Positions 9,383-15,714 of a stretch of DNA of 64,000 nucleotides are shown here, one piece after another. Source of the DNA: Klebsiella ornithinolytica NBRC 105727 = ATCC 31898 (GTDB taxonomy: Bacteria; Pseudomonadota; Gammaproteobacteria; Enterobacterales; Enterobacteriaceae); contig NZ_BCYR01000022.1 in NCBI RefSeq assembly GCF_001598295.1, forward strand, positions 21,418 to 85,417. The letters run 5' to 3'. A program made the translations under genes and the position numbers. The notes below the pieces were generated by a model that was not told the origin of the DNA, did no database searches, and worked only from the letters and a program-made list of their open reading frames with translations. Numbering within the stretch: the first letter of the stretch is position 1; each line of letters starts with the position of its first letter.

Positions 9383-9610
9383 ATGCAGACACAGGCGATG
9401 CGTGTTTATCAGATCACCTTTACCGGACGCGACGCAAAAGGCGTTATTCCGATGTTTACCCGCGTGAAAGCCATGACCGGAAAGGGCGCGATTAAGGCGT
9501 TTATTGAGCGTTACAAACCTGTTCAGGGCTGGTTTCTGGGCGATCCCGAAGACATTACCGACAACGTGAAAAAGGAGGCAGAAGAAGCAGAGAGCAAAGC
9601 GCAGAGATGA
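9383..9610 (+). CDS. Small hypothetical protein, 75 aa
   Basis: The ATG at 9383 follows AGGAGGAAAA, an excellent ribosome site and the first after repeat copy 2. The product has a short beta-rich start (MRVYQITFTGRDAKGVIPMF), a helix (KAMTGKGAIKAFIERY) and an acidic Glu/Lys-rich tail. It may be a small nucleic-acid or protein binder, but no family is recognised. A GC-rich hairpin follows the stop by two bases. First gene of a three-gene operon with the 77-residue protein and the DUF4942 gene. Confidence 0.72.
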   Translation: MQTQAMRVYQITFTGRDAKGVIPMFTRVKAMTGKGAIKAFIERYKPVQGWFLGDPEDITDNVKKEAEEAESKAQR

Positions 9611-9612
9611 AA

Positions 9613-9634
9613 AAAGCAGGGAAACCCCTGCTTT
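9613..9634 (+). terminator. Hairpin after small ORF, attenuator or terminator (cassette A)
   Basis: AAAGCAGGG and CCCTGCTTT (9613-9621 with 9626-9634) form a nine-pair stem immediately after the stop codon at 9608-9610. An almost identical hairpin sits in the same position at 12380-12399 in the paralogous operon. The weak T-run makes partial termination, or stabilisation of the upstream message, more likely than a full stop. Confidence 0.6.
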
Positions 9635-9698
9635 ATCCAAGCCGCAGAAATCGCAGCAACGACTTTTGCGGCATACAGCAACTGATAAGGAGGTACCA

Positions 9699-9932
9699 GT
9701 GTACACAGTATCTATTGTTTCACCGTCTGACGGCGCTGTAAAGCCCCGCCATCATTCCCGACTCCTTCGCGCCGATATTCCCGCGACGGAGATAGACCCT
9801 GCGCTCAGGGCTTTCGGGCGGCACATTGCGAAATCTGTTCGCAAGGGGCGCGGAGTCCACATTCCCGCGATGAAAAACGCAGATTTTGGTCAGGTGCTCC
9901 GCACCCTCGAACTTACACGCGCATGTAACTAA
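9699..9932 (+). CDS. Conserved 77-aa cassette protein, copy A
   Basis: Starts with GTG at 9699 after AAGGAGGTACC, a near-perfect Shine-Dalgarno. The product is about 75 percent identical, by eye, to the 76-residue product at 12465: both share AVKPR-H-R-LRADI, EIDPAL-AFGRHIA, RKGRGVHIPAM and FGQVLRTLEL-RACN. It is basic and helical, so a nucleic-acid-binding or regulatory role is plausible; unknown family. It is flanked by hairpins that are also conserved in the second copy, while the genes before and after differ. Confidence 0.8.
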   Translation: MYTVSIVSPSDGAVKPRHHSRLLRADIPATEIDPALRAFGRHIAKSVRKGRGVHIPAMKNADFGQVLRTLELTRACN

Positions 9933-9940
9933 CCAGGTGA

Positions 9941-9960
9941 GCCGCTCCGAAAGGGGCGGC
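9941..9960 (+). promoter_or_regulatory. GC hairpin with GAAA tetraloop before DUF4942 gene (cassette A)
   Basis: GCCGCTCC-GAAA-GGGGCGGC, an eight-pair stem (one G-U pair) with a stable GNRA loop, lies between the 77-residue gene and the next start codon at 9981. The equivalent hairpin at 12704-12723 has a UUCG loop, another extra-stable tetraloop. The compensating loop types suggest that RNA structure is selected, perhaps for translation control or RNA processing. Confidence 0.6.
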
Positions 9961-9980
9961 AACAGCAGAAGGAGGACATC

Positions 9981-10856
9981 ATGAGTCACACCACCACACA
10001 GGCTGTCAGCGTCGACATTAACCCCCACAGCGGCGCGGGAGAGGTCATCCCGTCTTTGCCCGTTGAGCGCATTGTGGCGCAGCGAAACAGCGGCGTGACG
10101 GCGTTTCTGGAGGCGATAAGGCTGCTACGTGACGCGCAGAAACTCATTTTTGAAGCATCCGGGCGCGGGTGGATCTCAGGCATGACCGACATCATCGAAC
10201 GCAGCCTGTCAGCTGACCGCAGCACCACGCGGGAAGCCGCCTTAAAACGCAGCGTCTGCCGTTATGCCGATCGCGACATCTGGACGCGCCTGATGAATGA
10301 CACGGGCATGTTTACGCTGATGAGCGAGGCGCAGCGCAAGGCGTGGGATACGCAGCTCTACAGCGATGACTGCCCCGAAATCACCCTCGACAACGTGATC
10401 GCCACGTTCCGGGCGCTTAACGCCAGCAAGGGGGCTACGTTTGAGCAGGGCGTGATTGACGTGTTCCGCAACCTTTCATGGGACTATAAAACGCATAATC
10501 CGTGCCTGCTGGGAAAGAAAATTATCATTGATGGTGTCCTGGACAATCATCGCGGGCTGTATTTTTCCGTGCGCACGTATGCACAGAACCGCATCGATGA
10601 CCTTGCCCGCCCGTTCTGGTTACTCGACGGAAAGACCATTCCCGACAACCGCGTCTCCGAGGGGGCAAACCTGAGCGCGTTTATCAGCCAGGGCGGCGCG
10701 GCGAGTGTGGGCGAGGTGTTCGCGTGTGAGTATTTCACGGTACGCACATACAAAAAAGGCTCCGCGCACGTCACCTTTACCCGGCCCGACCTGGTGGAGA
10801 AGGTGAACGACATTATCGCGCGGCACTATCCGGGGGCGCTGCCGCCGGTGGTCTGA
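9981..10856 (+). CDS. DUF4942 domain protein
   Basis: A 291-residue soluble protein that I place in the DUF4942 family, found on enterobacterial plasmids and islands. Landmarks are the N-terminal IVAQRNSGVTAFLEAIRLLRDAQ helix, the DIWTRLMNDTGMFTLMSEAQR segment, FRNLSWDYKTHNPCLLGKKII and a C-terminal domain with YFTVRTYKKGSAHVTF. Function unknown. The ATG at 9981 follows GAAGGAGGA. It is the variable cargo of cassette A. Its place in the leading region suggests an early function in the recipient, possibly anti-defence; that is inference. Confidence 0.8.
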   Translation: MSHTTTQAVSVDINPHSGAGEVIPSLPVERIVAQRNSGVTAFLEAIRLLRDAQKLIFEASGRGWISGMTDIIERSLSADRSTTREAALKRSVCRYADRDIWTRLMNDTGMFTLMSEAQRKAWDTQLYSDDCPEITLDNVIATFRALNASKGATFEQGVIDVFRNLSWDYKTHNPCLLGKKIIIDGVLDNHRGLYFSVRTYAQNRIDDLARPFWLLDGKTIPDNRVSEGANLSAFISQGGAASVGEVFACEYFTVRTYKKGSAHVTFTRPDLVEKVNDIIARHYPGALPPVV

Positions 10857-11034
10857 TGCGCTGGCGGGGGACTCGTTCCCCCGTCACTGTCTGTCCGTCC
10901 GCCGAAAACCTGCCTGCGGCGCGTGGCAGGGCTGCGCTGACGCGCCGCCACGGCCACTCTTTCACAGGGAAAATATCCTTTTCCCGTACTCGTTCTGACT
11001 GTTCCGCTGATATCTTCCCCTGTTCCATTCTCTC
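10857..11034 (+). other. Non-coding stretch after DUF4942 gene
   Basis: Together with the following repeat this makes about 780 bases without a gene. A GGGGGA-CTCGT-TCCCCC hairpin at about 10866-10882 lies 10 bases after the stop and could act as a weak terminator. The rest is pyrimidine-rich and leads into repeat copy 3. I see no start codon with a ribosome site. Confidence 0.5.
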
Positions 11035-11633
11035 TTCTGCTGTTTCTTTCTGACAGGCCAGACCCGGGGACACCTTCGGCTCCCGACCGCTGCGCGTCCG
11101 GTCGTCGAGCCACACTCCGCTAACCGCGAAATGACGCGGTAAGCTCCGCCGAACCCGCCAGGCGGTTTCGGGCTATCGCTAGTGTCTGATGTCTGACGTC
11201 AACGGCAGGCTTGCAGCATCCTTGTCAGGATGCGCCGCCCTTTTACGCGCCGTGGCCTGCGCTCCCTGCATCCCGGCAAACGGCCGCCGGGCTGTAAGGG
11301 GCAACGCCGTTTCGCTGCCGCTTCTCCGACGTTGCGGCGGGTTCCTGCTCTTTCCTTACCTGGTTTTTTCACCCCTTTAAGTCCATTCGCCGGGGCTGAG
11401 ACAAGCACAGTCGCTGTCAGCCGTCCAGGGTAAATGACACGCGGTAAACCGCGCCCTGGACATCTGCCATCGCCGGTGCTCGTTTACGCCCTTGCGGCGA
11501 ACGGCTCTCAAACGGGTGAAGGTAACAACCAGCGGAGCAGAGCAGCAGGTCCCCGCAAAACGTCAAAACCGCGGCCCCGGCAACTCAACGGGTGAGGGTT
11601 TTAAAACCTTAAAGTCAAAAAAGGAAAACATTC
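11035..11633 (+). repeat. Leading-region long repeat, copy 3
   Basis: The third copy, about 600 bases, sharing the pyrimidine-rich entry GCTGTTTCTTTCTGAC with copy 2 and nearly all of its right half with copy 1. It includes the GCATCC/GGATGC hairpin (11216-11233), the hairpin at 11423-11461 and the final AACTCAACGGGTGA. It stops just before the gene at 11634. The near-identity to copy 1 over about 250 bases suggests recent duplication or continuing gene conversion. Frames inside it (11189-11433) mirror those in copy 1 and are not genes. Confidence 0.75.
11423..11461. promoter_or_regulatory. Bulged hairpin in repeat copy 3, Frpo-like candidate
   Basis: Same sequence as the copy 1 hairpin: GTCCAGGG pairs with CCCTGGAC around CGCGG-TAAA-CCGCG and a nine-base bulge. 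It lies about 170 bases before the first start codon of the operon at 11634. Candidate promoter active on the entering single strand; inference. Confidence 0.45.
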
Positions 11634-11972
11634 ATGAATACCCGCATCGTTCATTCCATATCGTCCGTTCTGCGTACTGATGGCTTTGTGCGCAATATCC
11701 ACGCCGCTAACCCGTTCGATGTTATCCGCGCCGATGTGGTGCTTGCGCGCATCGAGAAAGAAGCAGGGCGCTGCTGCGGGATGCACTACGAGCTGTATCA
11801 GGCGCGCGTGCTGGGCGATGCGCTGGATTATCTGGATGCGCTGCCGCTGAAAGACCGCCCGGCGCTCATGGGCGCGGCGGCAAAACGCGGTTACATCCTG
11901 ACGCTGGCTGAAGAAGGGTACGCGCAGGAAGCCCGCGATGTGCTTATGAGTGAACTGGCGGAAAACGAATAG
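11634..11972 (+). CDS. Hypothetical protein, 112 aa
   Basis: The ATG at 11634 follows AAAAAGGAAAAC, the first ribosome site after repeat copy 3. The product is helical and soluble, with a Cys-Cys pair in GRCCGMHYELYQARVLGDALDYLDALP and an acidic end (LMSELAENE). Family not recognised. It is the first gene of an operon with the 115-residue gene, the second 77-residue-type gene and the methylase-like gene. Confidence 0.72.
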   Translation: MNTRIVHSISSVLRTDGFVRNIHAANPFDVIRADVVLARIEKEAGRCCGMHYELYQARVLGDALDYLDALPLKDRPALMGAAAKRGYILTLAEEGYAQEARDVLMSELAENE

Positions 11973-12028
11973 ACAAAAAAACGGGTGGCGGCATGTTGCT
12001 GCCATCCCTTAACCCGAAGGAGAAAACC

Positions 12029-12376
12029 ATGCACTTACACCTGACTGAATCCTCAGCCCGTCCGGGAATGCAGGTCACTGCCGAAGCCGAGCGCGAGTAC
12101 TGGATGAGTCGCCAGAAAGCGGCGGTGAAAGCGCCCGCTGAAATCGACGTTCACGCCTTCCACGACGCGCTGGGCCTGATGTACCCGCTCAACTGGTCAA
12201 CGAGTGATAACGGCGTCTGGGAGACGTTCATGCTGCAGGAGATGGTCTGCGGTGACGTGACAGAGATTTATGCCCGCTGCGGAGCCAGATATTTCCGGCT
12301 GCGGGATGTGTGCAACCTGAGCCATGCGCAGATTAAAACGCGCATTAAGGAGGGATTTAACTTGTTCCAGAAATGA
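12029..12376 (+). CDS. Hypothetical protein, 115 aa
   Basis: Starts at the ATG after CCGAAGGAGAAAACC. The product has an N-terminal amphipathic part, a middle FHDALGLMYPLNWSTSDNGVWETFMLQEMVCGDVTEIYARCG and a basic C-terminal helix. I do not recognise it. It ends just before a GC hairpin that matches the one after the 75-residue gene at 9383, so it occupies the variable position in the second cassette. Confidence 0.72.
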   Translation: MHLHLTESSARPGMQVTAEAEREYWMSRQKAAVKAPAEIDVHAFHDALGLMYPLNWSTSDNGVWETFMLQEMVCGDVTEIYARCGARYFRLRDVCNLSHAQIKTRIKEGFNLFQK

Positions 12377-12379
12377 AAA

Positions 12380-12399
12380 AAGCAGGGAAAACCCTGCTT
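12380..12399 (+). terminator. Hairpin after 115-aa ORF, attenuator or terminator (cassette B)
   Basis: AAGCAGGG-AAAA-CCCTGCTT, an eight-pair stem, begins four bases after the stop codon. It is the counterpart of 9613-9634, and the similarity continues into the following bases (AATCCACGCCG compared with TATCCAAGCCG). It probably partly ends or stabilises the upstream message. Confidence 0.6.
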
Positions 12400-12464
12400 A
12401 ATCCACGCCGTAAAAGTCGCGGGAACGATTTTTTCGGCTGTTCAAATTAACTTACGAGGTACAT

Positions 12465-12695
12465 ATGAACGTAACTATTCTTTCACCTTCCACTGAGGCT
12501 GTAAAGCCCCGCCGTCACCAGCGCATTTTGCGGGCTGACATCGCCGCGCGGGAGATTGACCCGGCGCTCAAAGCCTTCGGACGGCATATTGCCCGGAGCA
12601 TTCGCAAGGGGCGCGGCGTCCATATCCCGGCGATGAACAACACCGCTTTCGGGCAGGTACTCCGCACGCTTGAACTTAAACGCGCATGTAACTGA
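12465..12695 (+). CDS. Conserved 76-aa cassette protein, copy B
   Basis: A paralogue of the protein at 9699, with about three quarters of residues identical by eye, including the whole AFGRHIA-S-RKGRGVHIPAM block and the terminal RACN. It starts at an ATG after TTACGAGGTACAT. It is basic and predicted helical. The conserved partner in two otherwise different operons, it looks like a functional or regulatory companion rather than cargo. Function unknown. Confidence 0.8.
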   Translation: MNVTILSPSTEAVKPRRHQRILRADIAAREIDPALKAFGRHIARSIRKGRGVHIPAMNNTAFGQVLRTLELKRACN

Positions 12696-12703
12696 TAAGG
12701 TGA

Positions 12704-12723
12704 GCTGCTCCTTCGGGAGCGGC
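12704..12723 (+). promoter_or_regulatory. GC hairpin with UUCG tetraloop before methylase-like gene (cassette B)
   Basis: GCTGCTCC-TTCG-GGAGCGGC, an eight-pair stem with one G-U pair and a UUCG loop, located 18 bases before the next start codon. It corresponds to 9941-9960. The spacing to the start codon (about 20 bases in both) is compatible with a role in translation initiation. Confidence 0.6.
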
Positions 12724-12741
12724 AACAGCGGAGATAATTAT

Positions 12742-13575
12742 ATGTCACAGCTGAGTTTTGCTGATGTGTTCAATATGGCCAGAGAAACCGCTGAGAATAG
12801 CCCTGTGATCCAGGTCAGGGCGCAGGTCGCGGAAGTGGTGCCTTCTGTTCAGCGAATGATGAGTGAGCAGCACAGCCGGAGCCGCTTTATCCGCGTGTTT
12901 AAAGACACGGGCCGCCATCTGGGGCGCTGGGAGGTGTTCAGCGATTTTCTGTCACTGGCCGCCAGTGAACTGGATATGGCCCGGATAAGAGCACCGGAAA
13001 GCATTGAGCACTGCCGGAAAATTTGTGCGCGTTATGAGGCATCAGATATCGCGAACATGCAGGAGATGTTCTGCATGATGGTATGCGCACTGGAGGCGAA
13101 ATTTCATGATTTCCTCGGCGCCATTTTCATGGAGCTTGAGCTGGGCGATAGCTTTCGCGGGCAGTACTTTACCCCTTATTCGGTCCAGTGCCTGATGGCC
13201 CGGATGCTGATGCCGGGCGTCAGGGACACTATCCGCCGGGAAGGGATAGCCACGGTCAGCGATCCGGCCTGTGGTGCCGCCGGGATGCTGATTGCATATG
13301 CCGAATGCCTGCTCGAAGCGGATATCAATCCTTCCATGCACATGTTCGGCAGCTGCATCGATATCGATCCGGTGGCGGCAGATATGGCTTTCATCCAGCT
13401 GTCTCTGCTGGGGATTGCCGCCGAAGTGGTCACGGGTAACACCCTGACAATGCAGTTCCGGCGGGTAAGATACACCCCCGTGTACTACCTCAATGACTTT
13501 GAAAAACGGCTGGCTGACCTGACCCGGTTCAGGGCGATGCGGGACTTTATGCGCGGGATACAGGAGGCTGCGTAA
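12742..13575 (+). CDS. N-6 DNA methyltransferase-like protein lacking a visible NPPY motif
   Basis: A 277-residue protein resembling the M subunit of type I restriction-modification enzymes. It has GQYFTPYSVQCLMARMLMP, the S-adenosylmethionine-binding motif I DPACGAAGML (about residues 173-182), and the D-DP acidic motif (CIDIDPVAADMAF). After TGNTL the frame ends within about 40 residues, and no NPP(Y/F) catalytic motif or target-recognition domain is visible. It may therefore bind cofactor or DNA without methylating. It is the variable cargo of cassette B. Homologues occur in IncF leading regions; an anti-restriction role is plausible but inferred. Confidence 0.8.
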   Translation: MSQLSFADVFNMARETAENSPVIQVRAQVAEVVPSVQRMMSEQHSRSRFIRVFKDTGRHLGRWEVFSDFLSLAASELDMARIRAPESIEHCRKICARYEASDIANMQEMFCMMVCALEAKFHDFLGAIFMELELGDSFRGQYFTPYSVQCLMARMLMPGVRDTIRREGIATVSDPACGAAGMLIAYAECLLEADINPSMHMFGSCIDIDPVAADMAFIQLSLLGIAAEVVTGNTLTMQFRRVRYTPVYYLNDFEKRLADLTRFRAMRDFMRGIQEAA

Positions 13576-13917
13576 ATAACCGGAAGGGCAGGGGATAACC
13601 TGCCCGACTGCGGAAAAAAGGCCGCGCACCTGCGGTGCCGGATAATACCGGCTGCGCTACGCGCCGCCCGTATTAGTCCATCGCGGGTTTCTCTCTTCAT
13701 TATTATTTATTTGTCACTGTTATATTTCATCCGGCATCCTGCTGTTTATCTCTTCTGGTATTTATCCTTTGCACTGAAAATAATAAAAACTGGTCCGGGC
13801 GTCGTCCCTGAAGGGACACGGCTGTCGTGAACAGAGCCAGCAAGCTGTCTCTGCCCGGCCCTACGGTAAACCTCCGGGCAGCGGGCTTCCATCCTGACGC
13901 AAATTCAACATCGCGCT
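13576..13917 (+). other. Non-coding stretch before the second ardB-like gene, left part
   Basis: This holds GC-rich short inverted repeats (for example GGCAGGGGATAACCTGCC at 13586-13603, and GTCCCTGAAGGGAC at about 13804-13817) and an AT-rich middle (13700-13790). I see no gene; the frame at 13952-14236 further right has no ribosome site and runs through hairpins. The stretch is a divergent counterpart of the three long repeats, to judge from its position and the motif at 13922. Confidence 0.5.
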
Positions 13918-13921
13918 TGCT

Positions 13922-13939
13922 GCATCCTTATCAGGATGC
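13922..13939. repeat. GCATCC/GGATGC hairpin motif, divergent copy
   Basis: GCATCC-TTATCA-GGATGC followed by GCCGC. The same hairpin is found at 3703-3720, 8946-8963 and 11216-11233 inside the long repeats, and with a different loop at 48916-48932 ahead of finO. It marks this region as a relative of the repeat family. Confidence 0.65.
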
Positions 13940-13980
13940 GCCGCTTTCACCGTGGCGATAAATACACGCCACTCAGATGA

Positions 13981-14020
13981 CCGGAACGTGAATTCGATAA
14001 AGACCGAATTGACGTTCCGG
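13981..14020. promoter_or_regulatory. Sixteen-pair hairpin, candidate single-strand promoter
   Basis: CCGGAACGTGAATTCG (13981-13996) pairs with CGAATTGACGTTCCGG (14005-14020) with a single mismatch and an eight-base loop. A long imperfect duplex of this kind, upstream of a leading-region gene and on the transferred strand, is what an Frpo/ssi promoter looks like. A regulator-binding palindrome is the alternative. Confidence 0.5.
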
Positions 14021-14102
14021 GTTGTGTACATGCTCAGCCCCGCGCTATATCGCCCGACATCATCTTTTCGCGGAGGGCGGCTTTTAGCATCCGCCGTGGC
14101 GG

Positions 14103-14142
14103 AAATAAAGGGGTGTATAAACGCTTCGCGCCCCTTTATTTT
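14103..14142. terminator. Hairpin with A/T flanks, terminator-like
   Basis: AAATAAAGGGG (14103-14113) pairs with CCCCTTTATTT (14131-14141), leaving a T-run in the right arm and an A-run in the left. It lies about 80 bases before the ArdB-like gene, an odd place for a terminator, and may instead be part of the structured single-strand region. Confidence 0.5.
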
Positions 14143-14223
14143 CTCCCCGTCGGCTGCAAATTGCCCTTTGCCGCTCAGTGATGAAGTCGAACGATTTAAT
14201 AAACCACAAAGGAGAAATTCAGC

Positions 14224-14766
14224 ATGCACACAATGAACGTCAACACCAAAGTCAACACCGCCACTCGTGAATCAGACGAACAATTTAAAACAGACAGATA
14301 TCTGCGTTATGCCGTCACCGATGGCGATGAGCGTCTGGATTTTATCCCGGCCCTCTTTTTTACGCCGTCAGCCGATAATATGGCGGCGAGCTGGTTACGC
14401 CAGCATTCGGATTACAATGGCGGATTCTGGTCTTACTGGATTATTCCGCAGGGTGTCGGCGGGAATATTACCCCGGGCCGCATTCAGTTCATCACCACGC
14501 AGACCGGGTATATCGCACCGGAAGGAAAACGATCTTACAGGATGCGCATCCCCGGCAATTATTTTGACGGTGACGTCAGCGCCGATGCAGCAGGGATTAT
14601 TGCCACGCTGACGATAATGAACTGGCTGTCATGGCAGGTGGCGGATATGGGGCCGGAATATGCCCGCGTCTGTAAACATCTGGTTTCCCGTCAGGATGCT
14701 CTGAAAGACTATATCAGCATTATTCATCATCCCGAACAGCATTTAATCTGGCGGGCGATTGATTAA
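14224..14766 (+). CDS. Second, divergent ArdB/KlcA-like antirestriction protein
   Basis: A 180-residue protein with the ArdB layout: RLDFIPALFF near the start, GGFWSYWIIPQGVGG replacing the usual FW-F-RLPEGGG, then the diagnostic YFDGDVSADAAGIIATL and a C-terminal HHPEQHLIWRAID. It is about 40 residues longer than the gene at 1459, with an N-terminal extension and an insert around RSYRMRIPGN. It starts after AAAGGAGAAATTC. It is the leading-region gene closest to oriT, so it would be among the first expressed in a recipient. It ends at a shared terminator facing the transglycosylase gene. Confidence 0.88.
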   Translation: MHTMNVNTKVNTATRESDEQFKTDRYLRYAVTDGDERLDFIPALFFTPSADNMAASWLRQHSDYNGGFWSYWIIPQGVGGNITPGRIQFITTQTGYIAPEGKRSYRMRIPGNYFDGDVSADAAGIIATLTIMNWLSWQVADMGPEYARVCKHLVSRQDALKDYISIIHHPEQHLIWRAID

Positions 14767-14781
14767 TCATGCACCTGAAAA

Positions 14782-14810
14782 AAAGACCTCATTCATGAGG
14801 TCTTTCGTTT
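14782..14810. terminator. Bidirectional terminator between ardB-like gene and transglycosylase
   Basis: AAAGACCTCA-TTCA-TGAGGTCTTT followed by CGTTTTT. The ten-pair stem with A-run on the left and T-run on the right can end both converging transcripts. The stop codon of the minus-strand gene lies inside the stem. Confidence 0.85.
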
Positions 14811-15283
14811 TTAACAGCCCGGGATTGTCCGGTGTTTTTATTTGCCTTGATGGCCCGGTAGACAGCCTCAATCTTTCTCGCATATGCCAGTCGTCGCATG
14901 TCCTGCCTGTCCGTTCTGCGGAATCCGGCGTTGTAGGCACCGACCGCCTCCCAGCTGACGCCCCACTTCTTAAACGCCAGCGCCAGATAATACGCACCGG
15001 TATAAATATTCAGGCAGGCATCCGTCAGAAGTTGTTCCGGTTTAATACCGAACTCCGATAACCGGGCATGGTGCTGCGAATCGATCTGCATCAGTCCGGC
15101 ACCGTATCCTGTTCCCGGATTTTTACCGATGGCATTCACCACCCACTTCGATTCCTGCCACGAAATAGCCCGGAGCAGATCCGGATCAATCCGGTAATCC
15201 CGTCCCGCCATATCAAAACAATCCGTGGCCCATGCAGGCGTGGATATTAATAACAGGGCAGCAAACGCCAGTTTTTTTCTCAA
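14789..15283 (-). CDS. Lytic transglycosylase (F orf169 / R1 P19 type)
   Basis: A 164-residue periplasmic enzyme on the minus strand, read from 15283 leftwards. It has a signal peptide ([19 protein letters not shown]) and then an SLT/goose-lysozyme-like domain: the catalytic Glu in AISWQESKW, the [11 protein letters not shown] motif, and the AVGAYNAG motif. Such proteins open the peptidoglycan locally for assembly of the transfer machine, and in F and R1 they lie exactly here, between oriT and the leading region. Length matches F orf169. The promoter should lie in the oriT region. Confidence 0.95.
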   Translation of the reverse strand: MRKKLAFAALLLISTPAWATDCFDMAGRDYRIDPDLLRAISWQESKWVVNAIGKNPGTGYGAGLMQIDSQHHARLSEFGIKPEQLLTDACLNIYTGAYYLALAFKKWGVSWEAVGAYNAGFRRTDRQDMRRLAYARKIEAVYRAIKANKNTGQSRAVKNERPHE

Positions 15284-15363
15284 AAGACTCCCTCCGGGCC
15301 GATTCCTGTAAATACGTTAACCCAGACCAGAACCAGACTCAACAAATATGCACTCCTCACCAC

Positions 15364-15383
15364 AAAATCACCACACACTACGC
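15364..15383 (-). other. nic site on the minus strand
   Basis: Read on the minus strand the sequence is GCGTAGTGTGTGGTGATTTT. By alignment with F (GCGTGGGGTGTGGTGC) and R100 (GCGTAGTGTGTGGTGC), cleavage should fall between bases 15373 and 15372, after GTAGTGTGT. The transferred strand then runs leftwards into the leading region, which is the template strand for those genes. The base after GGTG is A here rather than C. Confidence 0.85.
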
Positions 15384-15468
15384 AAAATTAAAATTTTGCA
15401 GATTGCTATTTGGAAACAGTGAGTTATGAAATAAATAATGTGCAGTACATTTATTTAATGTGTTAATG

Positions 15469-15650
15469 CGAATCGGCTATGAATCTATATAGATTCACTA
15501 ACGAATTGCATGAGATTCAGTAGAGACTATTTTTTTGTAAAACATTTATTTACAAGTGCCATGAATCTATATTAGATTCGTGGCTAAAAGGATAGTGATT
15601 CGTGAAGTGAATCTTCATTTCTATCATAGTGACTCTAATTGTGAATCGCG
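15469..15650. promoter_or_regulatory. Cluster of TraM-binding GANTC motifs and traM promoter region
   Basis: GAATC, GATTC or GACTC occur about ten times, several as paired palindromes such as GAATCTATATAGATTC and GAATCTATATTAGATTC. TraM tetramers bind paired GANTC elements cooperatively, both to build the relaxosome and to repress traM. The density and the position directly upstream of traM support sbmA-C type sites. Confidence 0.8.
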
Positions 15651-15714
15651 CAACATGCGTAGTTTTAGCTCTTAGGGTTTTATGGATTATACGAGATTAT
15701 AATTGTGAGGGACT

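Larger units (their letters stand above)
15284..15714. other. oriT: Origin of transfer oriT, F/R100 type, with TraM sites
   Basis: An AT-rich, gene-free 431 bases between the transglycosylase and traM. It contains the nic region (15364-15383), the inverted repeat GCAAAATT-AA-AATTTTGC (15382-15399) beside it, and about ten GANTC motifs from 15469 to 15650, the recognition unit of TraM. The overall order (nic, inverted repeat, accessory-protein sites, traM) matches F, R1 and R100. TraY and IHF sites are expected between but I cannot define them. Confidence 0.9.

Noticed and set aside
13952..14236. Plus-strand frame of 94 residues before the second ardB-like gene
   Set aside because: It passes through the 13981-14020 and 14103-14142 hairpins, lacks a ribosome site and overlaps the real start region.
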